Assembly (NCBI RefSeq): GCF_013294025.1
Contig: NZ_JABSNL010000003.1
Span: 1 to 64,000, forward strand
Direction: 5' to 3'
DNA: 64,000 nucleotides
Source of the DNA: Flavobacterium aeripolare
Lineage (GTDB): Bacteria > Bacteroidota > Bacteroidia > Flavobacteriales > Flavobacteriaceae
How positions within the stretch are numbered: position 1 is the stretch's first letter; each line of letters opens with the position of its first letter. Below the pieces are notes generated by a model. That model saw only the letters and a program-made list of their open reading frames with translations, did no database searches and was not told where the DNA came from. Positions 46,744 to 55,898 of this stretch are shown here, piece after piece. The position numbers and the translations under genes were made by a program.

Positions 46744-48894
46744 ATGAAAGACAAAGCAAACAAACCACAAGAATCGACTAATGCCAAATTAGAAGATTTA
46801 AAAAGAAACACCACCGAGTCTACTGATCAATTGATGAACACTGACCAAGGTTTACTGATCAATGACGACACAAATTCCCTTAAAGCAGGAAGCAGAGGAC
46901 CGTCATTATTAGAAGATTTTATTTTAAGAGAAAAGATTACGCACTTTGATCATGAACGCATTCCAGAACGAATTGTTCATGCTAGAGGTTCAGCTGCACA
47001 TGGTTACTTTGAAGTGTACGAATCTATGGAGAAATACACAAAAGCAGGTTTCTTACAAGATCCAAAGATTAAAACGCCGGTTTTTACTCGTTTCTCTACG
47101 GTAGCAGGATCGAGAGGTTCGACTGATTTGGCGCGAGATGTTCGTGGTTTCTCAGTGAAGTTTTATACTAAAGAAGGTAATTACGATCTAGTAGGAAACA
47201 ACATGCCTGTTTTCTTTATCCAAGATGCGATTAAATTCCCCGATCTTATCCACGCAGTAAAACCAGAACCGCACAACGAAATTCCGCAAGCTGCTTCAGC
47301 ACACGATACTTTTTGGGATTTTATCTCCTTGATGCCAGAGTCAATGCATCAAGTTATGTGGACCATGTCTGACCGTGCTATTCCTAGAAGTTTGCGTATG
47401 ATGGAAGGTTTTGGAGTGCACACTTTTCGTTTTATAAATGCGAAGAATGAATCACACTTTGTAAAATTTCATTGGAAACCTAAATTAGGAATCCACGGAG
47501 TCTTATGGGACGAAGCACAAAAAATCTCTGGTAAAAACTCTGATTTTCACCGTCAAGATTTATGGGAAGCTATTGACAATGGAAACTTTCCTGAATGGGA
47601 ATTAGGTGTACAATTAATCCCAGAGACTGACGAGCATAAATTTGATTTTGATTTATTAGATCCTACAAAATTAGTTCCTGAAGAATTAGTTCCAGTGATG
47701 AAAATTGGTCGTATGGTTCTCAATAGAAACCCAGACAACTTTTTTGCCGAAACAGAACAAGTGGCTTTTCATCCAGGACACATTGTTCTTGGAATCGATT
47801 TTACAAACGACCCATTGTTACAAGGCCGTTTGTTCTCTTACACCGATACACAGCTGTCAAGATTAGGAAGTCCTAATTTTCACGAAATACCAATTAATAG
47901 ATCGACTAACGAAATCCACAACAACCAGCGTGATGGGCACATGCGCCAGCAAATTAATCCTGGTCGTGTGAGCTATCATCCCAACTCTCTAGGAGGCGGT
48001 TGCCCATTTCAAGCAAAAGCTGATCAAGGTGGTTTTGAAAGTTTTAACGAGCGAATAGATGCGCACAAAGTGAGAGAAAGAAGTAAAAGTTTCTCTGATC
48101 ACTTTAGTCAAGCAACTCTTTTCTTTAACAGTATGACTGCTGTAGAACAAAATCACATCATCAAAGCATTCCGTTTTGAGTTAGGAAAAGTAGAAACGGA
48201 AGAAATACGTGTGCGAATGTTAGGGTTCTTATCTATTGTTGATGAGACTTTAGCTAAAAAAGTAGCAGAAGGTTTGGGAATGGAAGTACCAAAAACACTT
48301 CAAAAACCCTTGAACCAAGGCGTAGGTGCAGATCCAAATCCGGATCAAGAAAGTATTATTAAAAAACCAAGCGTAGCAACGTCTGATGCTTTAAGCATGT
48401 TGAAAAGTAAAGAAAACAACGATACGATTGAAACAAGACAAGTTGCATTTATTTGTACAGATGGTGTAAATGAGGCATCATTAAATGGCATGAAAAAAGC
48501 ACTTGAAGACAAAGGCGCTATGGTAAAAATTATAGCACCTCATCTAGGAACCATTAAAACAGACAAGGGAACCGAAATCCCTGTGGATCAAAGTCTGTTA
48601 ATTGCCGCTTCGGTATTATTTGACAGTGTTTACATTCCAGCTAATGCCAAATTTGATTTTAAAGACAATACGCCCGATGTAATCGAATTTATCAATGAAG
48701 CATACAAACATTGTAAGGTAATTGGTTTTGGAGAAAACATCAAAGACTTTATCAAGGACACTATGATTCCATTGGATGATAAGAAAAATAAAGACAACGG
48801 AATTATCATCAGTAAAGAGGATAATAGCAATGCACAAGAGTATATTTCTGCATTAGCACAACACCGTTTTTGGAAACGTGAACCAAAAGCATAA
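46744..48894 (+). CDS. katE: Large-subunit catalase HPII (KatE type)
   Basis: A monofunctional haem catalase that dismutates hydrogen peroxide. It is 716 aa, the large-subunit clade, close to E. coli HPII (753). An N-terminal extension (1-50) is followed by the catalase core with the distal His79 in RIVHARGSAAHGYF, the distal Asn in NNMPVFFIQDAIKFPD, and the proximal haem Tyr in RLFSYTDTQLSRLG. From about residue 555 there is a flavodoxin/PfpI-like C-terminal domain (VAFICTDGVNEASLNGMKKAL) typical of HPII. No signal peptide. It lies 48 nt after the DUF72 gene and is closed by a bidirectional terminator. Confidence 0.97.
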   Translation: MKDKANKPQESTNAKLEDLKRNTTESTDQLMNTDQGLLINDDTNSLKAGSRGPSLLEDFILREKITHFDHERIPERIVHARGSAAHGYFEVYESMEKYTKAGFLQDPKIKTPVFTRFSTVAGSRGSTDLARDVRGFSVKFYTKEGNYDLVGNNMPVFFIQDAIKFPDLIHAVKPEPHNEIPQAASAHDTFWDFISLMPESMHQVMWTMSDRAIPRSLRMMEGFGVHTFRFINAKNESHFVKFHWKPKLGIHGVLWDEAQKISGKNSDFHRQDLWEAIDNGNFPEWELGVQLIPETDEHKFDFDLLDPTKLVPEELVPVMKIGRMVLNRNPDNFFAETEQVAFHPGHIVLGIDFTNDPLLQGRLFSYTDTQLSRLGSPNFHEIPINRSTNEIHNNQRDGHMRQQINPGRVSYHPNSLGGGCPFQAKADQGGFESFNERIDAHKVRERSKSFSDHFSQATLFFNSMTAVEQNHIIKAFRFELGKVETEEIRVRMLGFLSIVDETLAKKVAEGLGMEVPKTLQKPLNQGVGADPNPDQESIIKKPSVATSDALSMLKSKENNDTIETRQVAFICTDGVNEASLNGMKKALEDKGAMVKIIAPHLGTIKTDKGTEIPVDQSLLIAASVLFDSVYIPANAKFDFKDNTPDVIEFINEAYKHCKVIGFGENIKDFIKDTMIPLDDKKNKDNGIIISKEDNSNAQEYISALAQHRFWKREPKA

Positions 48895-48907
48895 TCTTAA
48901 AAACTAT

Positions 48908-48941
48908 AAAGGCTCTGAAAATTTCAGAGCCTTTTTTATTT
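48908..48941 (+). terminator. Bidirectional terminator after katE
   Basis: A GC-rich stem (48911-48918 with 48923-48930) flanked by A and T runs, between converging genes. Confidence 0.9.
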
Positions 48942-48953
48942 GAGCAAAAATAC

Positions 48954-50711
48954 TTATTTTATATCAGTGAGTGTTTTCATGAAAGCAACCAACTGCTTTT
49001 TCTCTAAATCACTTAAATTTAGTTTGTCTGTGGGTAATGTTTGATTATCGAGATTAAACCCCAAACCTGCTCCTCCTCCTTCTTCATAAAAATCAACAAC
49101 TTCTTCCAGTGTTTTGTACACACCATTATGCATGTAAGGCGCAGTCAAAGTGATGTTTCTAATGGTGGGTGTTTTAAAAGAGTTTTTATGAAGTGGCGCA
49201 TTCGAAATTAAATATTTCCCTAAATCGCCATCTAGTTTACCACTCTTATCCGGAACCCCTAATACTTCACTTTCAGAACGGTCATAATGTGGAGGTGCCG
49301 TACCGTTTGTCAAAGGAATAAAATGACAGCTGGCACATTTAGCTTTACCTGCAAATAGATTAAAACCTGCTTTCTCATCTGCTGTAAAAGTGGTTTCGGC
49401 ACGCATGTAGCGATCAAACTTAGCGTCGTAATTACTTAGTGATCGTATGTAAGAAGCCAATGCATTTTTAATCTCAAAAGCACTGATCTCTTTCTCAGGA
49501 AACGCCTTTTTGAATTGAGCTACATACTCTTTATTTTTCTTGATTTCGATTGCGGCGGCATCCATGTCACCATGCATTTCTTCTTTGTTTGTAATGACCG
49601 CAACCGCTTGGTCTTCGAGATAATTCACTCTAGAATCACTAAAAAAGGCTCTTTGAAAAGCAATATTGCTTAATGTAGGTGTATTTCTTTTTACATAAGT
49701 TTTTCCGTTAAAGGATGTTGCTTTTTCGAGTCCGTCAGTGAAGGCTTTATCCTCATGATGGCATGAACCACACGACCTGCTGTTGTCTCCAGATAATACA
49801 GGATCGTTGAATAACATTTTCCCTAAAGCGATTTTGTCAGCAGTTGTTTTATAATCTGGAAAGCCCGAAAATGCTTCCGCATCAAATGCATTTTTATCGA
49901 ATAAGGTAGCAGCATTAGTCTTTAAACCACGTACCTCATCAAAAACAGGAATACCCAATCTTAATTGCGACTCATACAAACCGCGACTTAAAGGGTTTCC
50001 TACGTTCAAGATAAAAGCGGCACGATCGAATTTATCAAAGGGTATTTTAGCTGACGTTTGTTTTATTCCTTCGTTGATTAATTGTATTAAATTTTTAGCC
50101 TCTTCACTTTCACTATCATAAACAGCTAAGTAACGTTTTAGCGTCTGTAGCGCTGGAATGACCTCTGGAATAGAATTTTTAGCCAAAGGTGAATCAAATC
50201 CAGTGATCCCTAGTGTAATTATTCTAAAAACTTCTAATCGCATGGCGTCAAAAACATGGGAATCTGTCAGCGTATTGGTCTTCGCTAACGAAGCAATACG
50301 TTTCAAATTTGCCGTCACAATTCCTATTTGTTTTAGAAGTACTTCCTTTGATTGTACATCATACTCCGGAAACAACAATTCTTCTATGACTTGAAAGCCT
50401 TCGGGAGCAATTACTTTTCCATCGTTTTCTTCGTACTCTGGAATTGCAGGTCCGTTTACTGCTTTTGTAACTGATGGAAAATAATACTCACTTAACATTT
50501 CAATCTTTTTGTACTGCTCGTGCGTCTTTAAAAATTGTTGTTGTAATTTTTGTGCGTCTTGATTGGACTCGATTCCCTTTTGCAATAGCGAAACTTCCTT
50601 AAAGACTAACGCAACATCAGCTTTAAACAAGTCATTTACTTGTACCGCCTTTTCTTTTTTCTGACAGCCAATTAAAACAAGAAACAACAGGAATGGGATA
50701 ATTTTTTTCAT
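48954..50711 (-). CDS. Lipoprotein di-haem cytochrome c peroxidase with imelysin-like N-terminal region
   Basis: An envelope protein of 585 aa with a lipoprotein signal (VLIGC, Cys16). The C-terminal half (about 285-585) is a MauG/CcpA-type di-haem domain with haem sites CGSCH at 314-318 and CASCH at 459-463, and the FKTPTIRNI motif of bacterial cytochrome c peroxidases. The first 250 residues are all-helical and contain GFQVIE at 105-110, which resembles the GxHxxE signature of imelysin-like proteins with His replaced by Gln. It follows a PhoX-like lipoprotein gene by 91 bp on the same strand and is probably cotranscribed with it. Peroxide reduction or another oxidation is possible; the substrate is unknown. 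Confidence 0.85.
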   Translation of the reverse strand: MKKIIPFLLFLVLIGCQKKEKAVQVNDLFKADVALVFKEVSLLQKGIESNQDAQKLQQQFLKTHEQYKKIEMLSEYYFPSVTKAVNGPAIPEYEENDGKVIAPEGFQVIEELLFPEYDVQSKEVLLKQIGIVTANLKRIASLAKTNTLTDSHVFDAMRLEVFRIITLGITGFDSPLAKNSIPEVIPALQTLKRYLAVYDSESEEAKNLIQLINEGIKQTSAKIPFDKFDRAAFILNVGNPLSRGLYESQLRLGIPVFDEVRGLKTNAATLFDKNAFDAEAFSGFPDYKTTADKIALGKMLFNDPVLSGDNSRSCGSCHHEDKAFTDGLEKATSFNGKTYVKRNTPTLSNIAFQRAFFSDSRVNYLEDQAVAVITNKEEMHGDMDAAAIEIKKNKEYVAQFKKAFPEKEISAFEIKNALASYIRSLSNYDAKFDRYMRAETTFTADEKAGFNLFAGKAKCASCHFIPLTNGTAPPHYDRSESEVLGVPDKSGKLDGDLGKYLISNAPLHKNSFKTPTIRNITLTAPYMHNGVYKTLEEVVDFYEEGGGAGLGFNLDNQTLPTDKLNLSDLEKKQLVAFMKTLTDIK

Positions 50712-50802
50712 AATAAATAGTGCTACTAGAAAATTTTATATAAACCAAAAGCCCCAGTTTCAATTAAGAAACCGCAGGCTTTAGTTTATAGTATAAAAAT
50801 GT

Positions 50803-52245
50803 TTATCTCGCTAGTCCTTTGATTAAAACAATTTGACTTGCTTGGTTTTCGTTAGGACGGCCTTTTCCACCATCTACTCCTTTGTATTTGTCACCTGTCC
50901 AGGTATGTGGTTGCACACTCAATAAGAAGGTGTCATCGATTCCTAATTGTTCTGACACATCGATTAAAGCACCATATTCCCATTCTCCAAAACCTGATGT
51001 TCCACCTACATTGTATTTTGCAGCATCAGTAGCTGTACGACGGTGGTCTAACTCAACTACTACTTTTAGTTGTTTTGTAGCAATGTTGTATTGATAAATA
51101 TAACCATCGTGTGTTTCATCACCATAACCGTTAGCATCTTCTTGTACATAAACGTAGTTTTTAGTCACACATATATTGTCAGGATTCTGGAATTTACCTG
51201 CAATTCCTGTGCGGTCGTCTCCGTCTAATAAAACTTGTAAAGTCCCTTTAAGAGGATTAGTAGCGTCTAAATTTAACTTATACACTCTACCGTATTTTGT
51301 TCTAGAAGCATCTGCATTATTCCCAGTAGTATTTTGACCGGTTACATTAAAATAGATTTCGCGATCAGCATCTTTACCACCTTTGCGATAATCTAGATCC
51401 TCTACACGACCAAATTTAATTGCTTTCAACGTATTTACTGAGGCGTTAATTTGTGCTCCCGTAAGCGTAGTATGATCTACAATTTTTACAAAAGAAACGT
51501 CGTAGTTTTGATTAGCAACCATATCTTTTTCTCTCTGGTTATCGTCATTTCTTTTCATCATGTACAGCGATCCATTAGCAAGATCTCCTACTTTATCAGC
51601 AACATACATGAACAATTGCCCTCCATAAGTTCCAGAGTCATCATCCCCAATTACAATTACTGTTTTACCGGCAAAGGCAGTAGCTTTTAACGGCACTGCA
51701 TTTTCAGCACTTAAACGTCCTAAACCTGGTAATTCTCTTGAAACGCTACTTGTTCCAGCATCTGCATAAGGATCTAAACCGTGTGTACGTGACTCTTGTC
51801 CTGACTCTCCACAAGTTAAATACAAAGGACCAAAACCGTGCTCAGCAGGAGTTGCCATCGTAGCACCACAAAGCCTCCACGTTGCACCATCTGAGTTTAA
51901 TAAATATTCTCCTTTTACAGGCTTAAATGTTTTGTCTAGCGTAATTCTTGATACAGAGTAGTTGTCTTCGTTGTTTACTAAAAAAGTAAAAGTGCCATCA
52001 GCATTTTTCAGTAATCCAGATCCATCTGCTGATCCCCCAAAAACAAATTTAGGGCTCGCTGGTAAAACGTCATCTGAACTAATCAAAGAGAATAATTCTA
52101 AATTTTCAAAACCTGCTTGTTTTTTCAACAATACAGGAGTTGTAGATTGTTCTGCAAGTACAACATCGGTTTTTGCTGTTGCATCTTCATTGTTACATGC
52201 ACTTAACGCAGCTATAAAAAGCAACGGAAGAATAATTTTTTTCAT
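50803..52245 (-). CDS. PhoX-like (DUF839) lipoprotein
   Basis: An envelope lipoprotein of 480 aa with lipobox LSAC (Cys17). The body has beta-propeller-like segments reminiscent of the PhoX/DUF839 group: FLVNNEDNYSVSRITL, RVEDLDYRKGG, FQNPDNICVTKNYVYVQED and LLSVQPHTWTG. PhoX enzymes are calcium-dependent alkaline phosphatases, but I could not confirm the metal-binding cysteine and acidic residues here, so phosphatase activity is only a possibility. It heads a two-gene unit with the di-haem peroxidase. A TTG-spaced, near-consensus TTTCTTTG lies about 25 nt upstream of the ATG. Confidence 0.78.
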   Translation of the reverse strand: MKKIILPLLFIAALSACNNEDATAKTDVVLAEQSTTPVLLKKQAGFENLELFSLISSDDVLPASPKFVFGGSADGSGLLKNADGTFTFLVNNEDNYSVSRITLDKTFKPVKGEYLLNSDGATWRLCGATMATPAEHGFGPLYLTCGESGQESRTHGLDPYADAGTSSVSRELPGLGRLSAENAVPLKATAFAGKTVIVIGDDDSGTYGGQLFMYVADKVGDLANGSLYMMKRNDDNQREKDMVANQNYDVSFVKIVDHTTLTGAQINASVNTLKAIKFGRVEDLDYRKGGKDADREIYFNVTGQNTTGNNADASRTKYGRVYKLNLDATNPLKGTLQVLLDGDDRTGIAGKFQNPDNICVTKNYVYVQEDANGYGDETHDGYIYQYNIATKQLKVVVELDHRRTATDAAKYNVGGTSGFGEWEYGALIDVSEQLGIDDTFLLSVQPHTWTGDKYKGVDGGKGRPNENQASQIVLIKGLAR

Positions 52246-52371
52246 TTAGTTTGTTTATTTGTTCGAGGCAAAGAAACAAACCCACCTTTAACAAGAAACA
52301 AACAACAGATTACTAAAATGTAAAGAATTTAATGCAAATTCAGTCAATCAAAATATTTTCTTAACCTTACC

Positions 52372-53253
52372 TTATTCTTCTTTCTCTAATTGCGCTTTAT
52401 ATTCTTCAATATTCTTTTTTACCTTCTCATCTAGTTCTGGCTCTTGAATATCAGTATACTGTTTCATTTCTTGCCAGATAATTTCGGCAACAATGTATCG
52501 CGCCATATCCTTATCATCGGCTGGAATAATATACCACGGCGCATTCTCTGTTGCTGTTTTATTGATTGCCTCTTCGTAGTACTTCATATATTCGTCCCAG
52601 AACCCTCTTTCTTTTAAATCTCCAGTCGAGAACTTCCAGTTGTGCTCCTCTTTTTCTAATCTTCGCAACAGGCGTTTGCGCTGCTCATTTTTACTTAGAT
52701 GGAAATAAAATTTCATTACAATGGTGCCATTTTGAGTAATGTGCTTCTCAAAATTATTCATTTGCTCCATTCTGTTTTCCCAAAACTGAGGTGTAATATC
52801 AGCCACACTCTCTATACCCGGCAGGTTTTCGTTCAAGATATATTCAGGATGTACACGAGTTACTAATACATTCTCATAATGCGTTCGATTAAAAATAGCA
52901 AATTTCCCCTTCTCTGGTAAAGCCAGGTAATGCCTCCATAAATAATCGTGCTCGAGCTCAGTAGAATTGGGTGTTTTAAAACTACTCACCACCACACCAC
53001 GCGGGTTAAATTCCTTAAACACCTCGCGTATTAAACTATCCTTACCCGAAGTATCCATTCCCTGCAAACAAATTAAAACGCCGTAACGATTGTGTGCATA
53101 CATCACATCTTGCAATTCACTTAATTTTTCACGTACACCGTCTAATTTATCCTCCTTAGCATCATCGCTAGCATCTACATCTAGTTGCGTGGGAATATCA
53201 GCTAAACGAATGGGTGCAACAACCTTAAAATTCTTTGGATCTATTGATTTCAT
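52372..53253 (-). CDS. Polyphosphate kinase 2 family protein
   Basis: Transfers phosphate between inorganic polyphosphate and nucleotides. It is 293 aa from the ATG at 53253 (MKSIDPKNFK); a longer frame adds 16 residues of leader-like sequence. Walker A GMDTSGKDS is at 65-73 and the Walker B-like FNRTHYENVLV at 121-131. The lid region is KNEQRKRLLRRLEKEEHNWKF. The Arg/His pattern is that of single-domain PPK2 enzymes of the class that phosphorylates AMP or ADP; direction and nucleotide preference cannot be set from sequence. Confidence 0.93.
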   Translation of the reverse strand: MKSIDPKNFKVVAPIRLADIPTQLDVDASDDAKEDKLDGVREKLSELQDVMYAHNRYGVLICLQGMDTSGKDSLIREVFKEFNPRGVVVSSFKTPNSTELEHDYLWRHYLALPEKGKFAIFNRTHYENVLVTRVHPEYILNENLPGIESVADITPQFWENRMEQMNNFEKHITQNGTIVMKFYFHLSKNEQRKRLLRRLEKEEHNWKFSTGDLKERGFWDEYMKYYEEAINKTATENAPWYIIPADDKDMARYIVAEIIWQEMKQYTDIQEPELDEKVKKNIEEYKAQLEKEE

Positions 53254-53466
53254 AGTATATAAATTATTAATTAAAGTAAATATAGTATTTTTGTGTAGCA
53301 ATTTCCAGCTTTACATTGCAATAGATTTTTGTATAATAGCTATTTTATTAGCCACTGCAGGAGCTTCTTTTAGTCGCTCTGCATTAGCTATAAAAAAGGC
53401 CATTTTACTGCAATCTATTTTCATTTCAATCTGGGCTAAACAGCCTGCTCGCAACAACAATTTCTC

Positions 53467-54303
53467 ATGAAAAAATTCACACTCGAACTAGTATTTCACA
53501 TTATTGGTATTGGCTCTGCCTCAGGATTATTTTATCAAAATGATTTACTATACCTTATAAGTGACAACAGTAGTTACTTATATGAGTACAATATAAAAAT
53601 AGAACATCTTGAAAAATATCCCTTGTATCACAATCCGTCAGAGAATATTTTAAAAATAGACAAACCTGATTTTGAATCGATTACTCACTTTCAAGATAGC
53701 TTATATATTTTTGGGTCAGGATCAACTGCTAATCGCAACCGCATGATTGAATTTAGCATTCCTCAAAAAGAAAAAATTCAAACAAACAACATGGTCGATA
53801 TCTATGCCATCATGCAAAGTTTTGCGAGTATCAAGGAAACCGACTTTAATCTAGAAGGCGCTAGTTACGACGGTGAGTTTTGGTATTTCTTCAATCGAGC
53901 TACAAATGATTCTAATAAAAACACCGTTCTTACCTTAAAAGCTAAAAAACTAGATCAAGAATTTGCCTTATTATCTAATGATTACAAACTACCTAAACTT
54001 AAAGGCGTTAGAACCTCTTTTACTGATGGAGTACTTGTAGGCAACAAACTTTATTTTTTAGCTGCTGCTGAAAACACCAAATCAACTTATGAAGATGGTG
54101 AAATATTAGGGAGCATTATAGGCCGTATCGATATCGAATCGATGAAAATTGACTTTACTAAAACAATTTCTACAACCAATAAATTTGAAGGTCTTACTGT
54201 TTACAAACAACAGGGAAACCAAATCACTTTTCTACTATGTGAAGACAAGGATAATGATGAAAGTAATAGTGCTATTTTCAAACTAACGCTTGACTTAAAA
54301 TAA
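53467..54303 (+). CDS. Protein of unknown function with beta-propeller-like repeats
   Basis: A 278-aa protein without a clear signal peptide. Its lines recur as short beta segments ending in bulky residues (SGLFYQNDLLYLISDNSSYLYEY, FQDSLYIFGSGS, LEGASYDGEFWYFFNRA, LVGNKLYFLAAAENTK, FEGLTVY), a rhythm like a six-bladed propeller. Similar proteins in flavobacteria are, to my recollection, grouped under a DUF (possibly DUF6929). It ends 75 nt before an ECF sigma gene on the same strand and could belong to that operon. Confidence 0.7.
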   Translation: MKKFTLELVFHIIGIGSASGLFYQNDLLYLISDNSSYLYEYNIKIEHLEKYPLYHNPSENILKIDKPDFESITHFQDSLYIFGSGSTANRNRMIEFSIPQKEKIQTNNMVDIYAIMQSFASIKETDFNLEGASYDGEFWYFFNRATNDSNKNTVLTLKAKKLDQEFALLSNDYKLPKLKGVRTSFTDGVLVGNKLYFLAAAENTKSTYEDGEILGSIIGRIDIESMKIDFTKTISTTNKFEGLTVYKQQGNQITFLLCEDKDNDESNSAIFKLTLDLK

Positions 54304-54378
54304 AATATTTTAAAAAAAACACAGGCCCTTCCCAACCTTTTTATCTTTTTTGCTCTCTTTACTATTAAAGACCTTATT

Positions 54379-54915
54379 GTGATAAACGAAAATCTAATAA
54401 TAGCTTGCAAAAAAATGCAACGAGATGCCCAGCGTCAAGTGTATGAAGATATGGCGCCTAAACTCTACCGTACCTGCAAACGGTATTTAAAAAAAGAAGA
54501 AGAAATTGAAGAGGTGCTTGCTGATGCATTTTATACTATTTTCACAAAACTTGACCAACTTAAAGAAGTAGGCGCTTTTGAAGCTTGGGCTAGAAAAATC
54601 ACAGTAAACCACTGTCTGGCGAGTATAAAAAAGAACACTAATTTCAATATGTATCTTGATGATATCGCATCAATTTCACAACCATTTACTAATGAAGTAA
54701 CCGATCTTGAAGAAGAGGACTTACTTAATTTACTAAACCACATTCCAGAGGGTTGCAAAACCATTTTTAACCTATTTGTTATAGAAGGTTATGGCCATAA
54801 GGAAATAGCCCTCATGCTCAACATTTCTGAAGGTACTTCAAAATCACAATTGAATGCCGCAAAAACAAAGTTGAAGGATTTAGTAAATAATTTGTATTAC
54901 CAAAAACTGAAATAG
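54379..54915 (+). CDS. ECF RNA polymerase sigma factor
   Basis: A sigma-70 family regulator of 178 aa with region 2 (about 10-78, EIEEVLADAFYTIFTKLDQL, FEAWARKITVNHCLAS) and region 4 (about 112-170, IPEGCKTIFNLFVIEGYGHKEIALMLNISEGTSKSQLNAAK); no region 1 or 3, as expected for ECF type. The start is GTG at 54379. It is followed after 2 nt by a single-pass membrane protein, the standard place for its anti-sigma factor, and then by a vWA protein. The set is probably one operon controlled by envelope signals and possibly by the sigma factor itself. Confidence 0.92.
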   Translation: MINENLIIACKKMQRDAQRQVYEDMAPKLYRTCKRYLKKEEEIEEVLADAFYTIFTKLDQLKEVGAFEAWARKITVNHCLASIKKNTNFNMYLDDIASISQPFTNEVTDLEEEDLLNLLNHIPEGCKTIFNLFVIEGYGHKEIALMLNISEGTSKSQLNAAKTKLKDLVNNLYYQKLK

Positions 54916-54917
54916 TC

Positions 54918-55859
54918 ATGGACAATCAAGATAAAATATTCGATAAAATAAAAACTGCTTCCCAAAAAGCAGAAGCCATGGATTTTCCAGGAATGGAAAA
55001 AGTATGGGCAAGAGTTGACGAGAAACTAGATAAAAAAGCATTAAAGACTAAAAGTAAACTTTGGAAAAAAATAGCCATTGCAGCATCTGTATTATTACTA
55101 ATATCTGTAGCATACCAAGTTACTCAACCAATAAACGAACTTCAATCTGTCAAAAATAATATTGTCATTATAGACAGTATCATAAAGAAAAAACCGCAAC
55201 CTAATGTGCCTGCAGTCGCTAATGCTACTATTGACACCGTAAAAATCAATAGCGTTCTTAAAAACACCCGCATTGTTTCCAATCAGCTTAGTATACCTCA
55301 AAAAAATGAGGCCATTGTCATGGAAGAAGTTAGTGCTCCTAAAGCAGCTCCACAAGCGATTCCACAAGTAGAAGACAGTAAACCTTACAAGAAAGAAAGC
55401 CTTAAAAAAGAGGGTAGTCAGTTTCGCTCCGGAGCCATATATGACGCTAGAGTTGTTAGCCATGCAGCTGCAAACAATCAAAGTTCATTGCAATCAGATT
55501 TAGTCCAGTCACGAGCTGCTGCATCACCATTAGTAGTTATTAATGGACAAGCCTTGACAGCTAAAAAAAGTAAAGCCCTAGGCAGCACAGGAGCTGAGGT
55601 AGCTTCTAATTTAGAAAAAGACACTGTCGAATCTATATTTGTTTTAAAAGAACCATTGTATATTATCAATGATGTTGAATATAGTGAAGAGGAATTATTT
55701 GGAGCTAATCCTACAAGTCCATACGCGCCGCTAAACAAACAAGAAATTAAAACCATTAATATCCTTCAAAACGATGAAGCCATTACTATATATGGTGACA
55801 AAGGAAAAAAAGGAGTTGTTATTATTACCACTAAAAACCGAAAACCAGTAGGTAAGTAA
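54918..55859 (+). CDS. Putative anti-sigma factor with duplicated plug-like periplasmic module
   Basis: A 313-aa single-pass inner-membrane protein. Residues 1-48 are cytoplasmic and charged, the membrane helix is at about 49-67, and the rest is periplasmic. The linker (68-200) is low-complexity with Ala/Pro/Gln. Two related modules follow: 204-244 (PLVVINGQ ... DTVESIFVLK) and 246-306 (PLYIINDVE ... IKTINILQ ... ITIYGDKGKKGVVIITTK). The second is very like the end of a SusC/RagA TonB-receptor plug (PLYVIDGV ... GxxGVVIITTK). I place it as an anti-sigma factor from its position right after the sigma gene; no ZAS or FecR domain is recognisable. Such plug-like tails also occur in other Bacteroidetes membrane sensors. 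Confidence 0.78.
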   Translation: MDNQDKIFDKIKTASQKAEAMDFPGMEKVWARVDEKLDKKALKTKSKLWKKIAIAASVLLLISVAYQVTQPINELQSVKNNIVIIDSIIKKKPQPNVPAVANATIDTVKINSVLKNTRIVSNQLSIPQKNEAIVMEEVSAPKAAPQAIPQVEDSKPYKKESLKKEGSQFRSGAIYDARVVSHAAANNQSSLQSDLVQSRAAASPLVVINGQALTAKKSKALGSTGAEVASNLEKDTVESIFVLKEPLYIINDVEYSEEELFGANPTSPYAPLNKQEIKTINILQNDEAITIYGDKGKKGVVIITTKNRKPVGK

Positions 55860-55898
55860 CGCCAAAAAATCATTTCTAACATTTTAAATATTACGATC

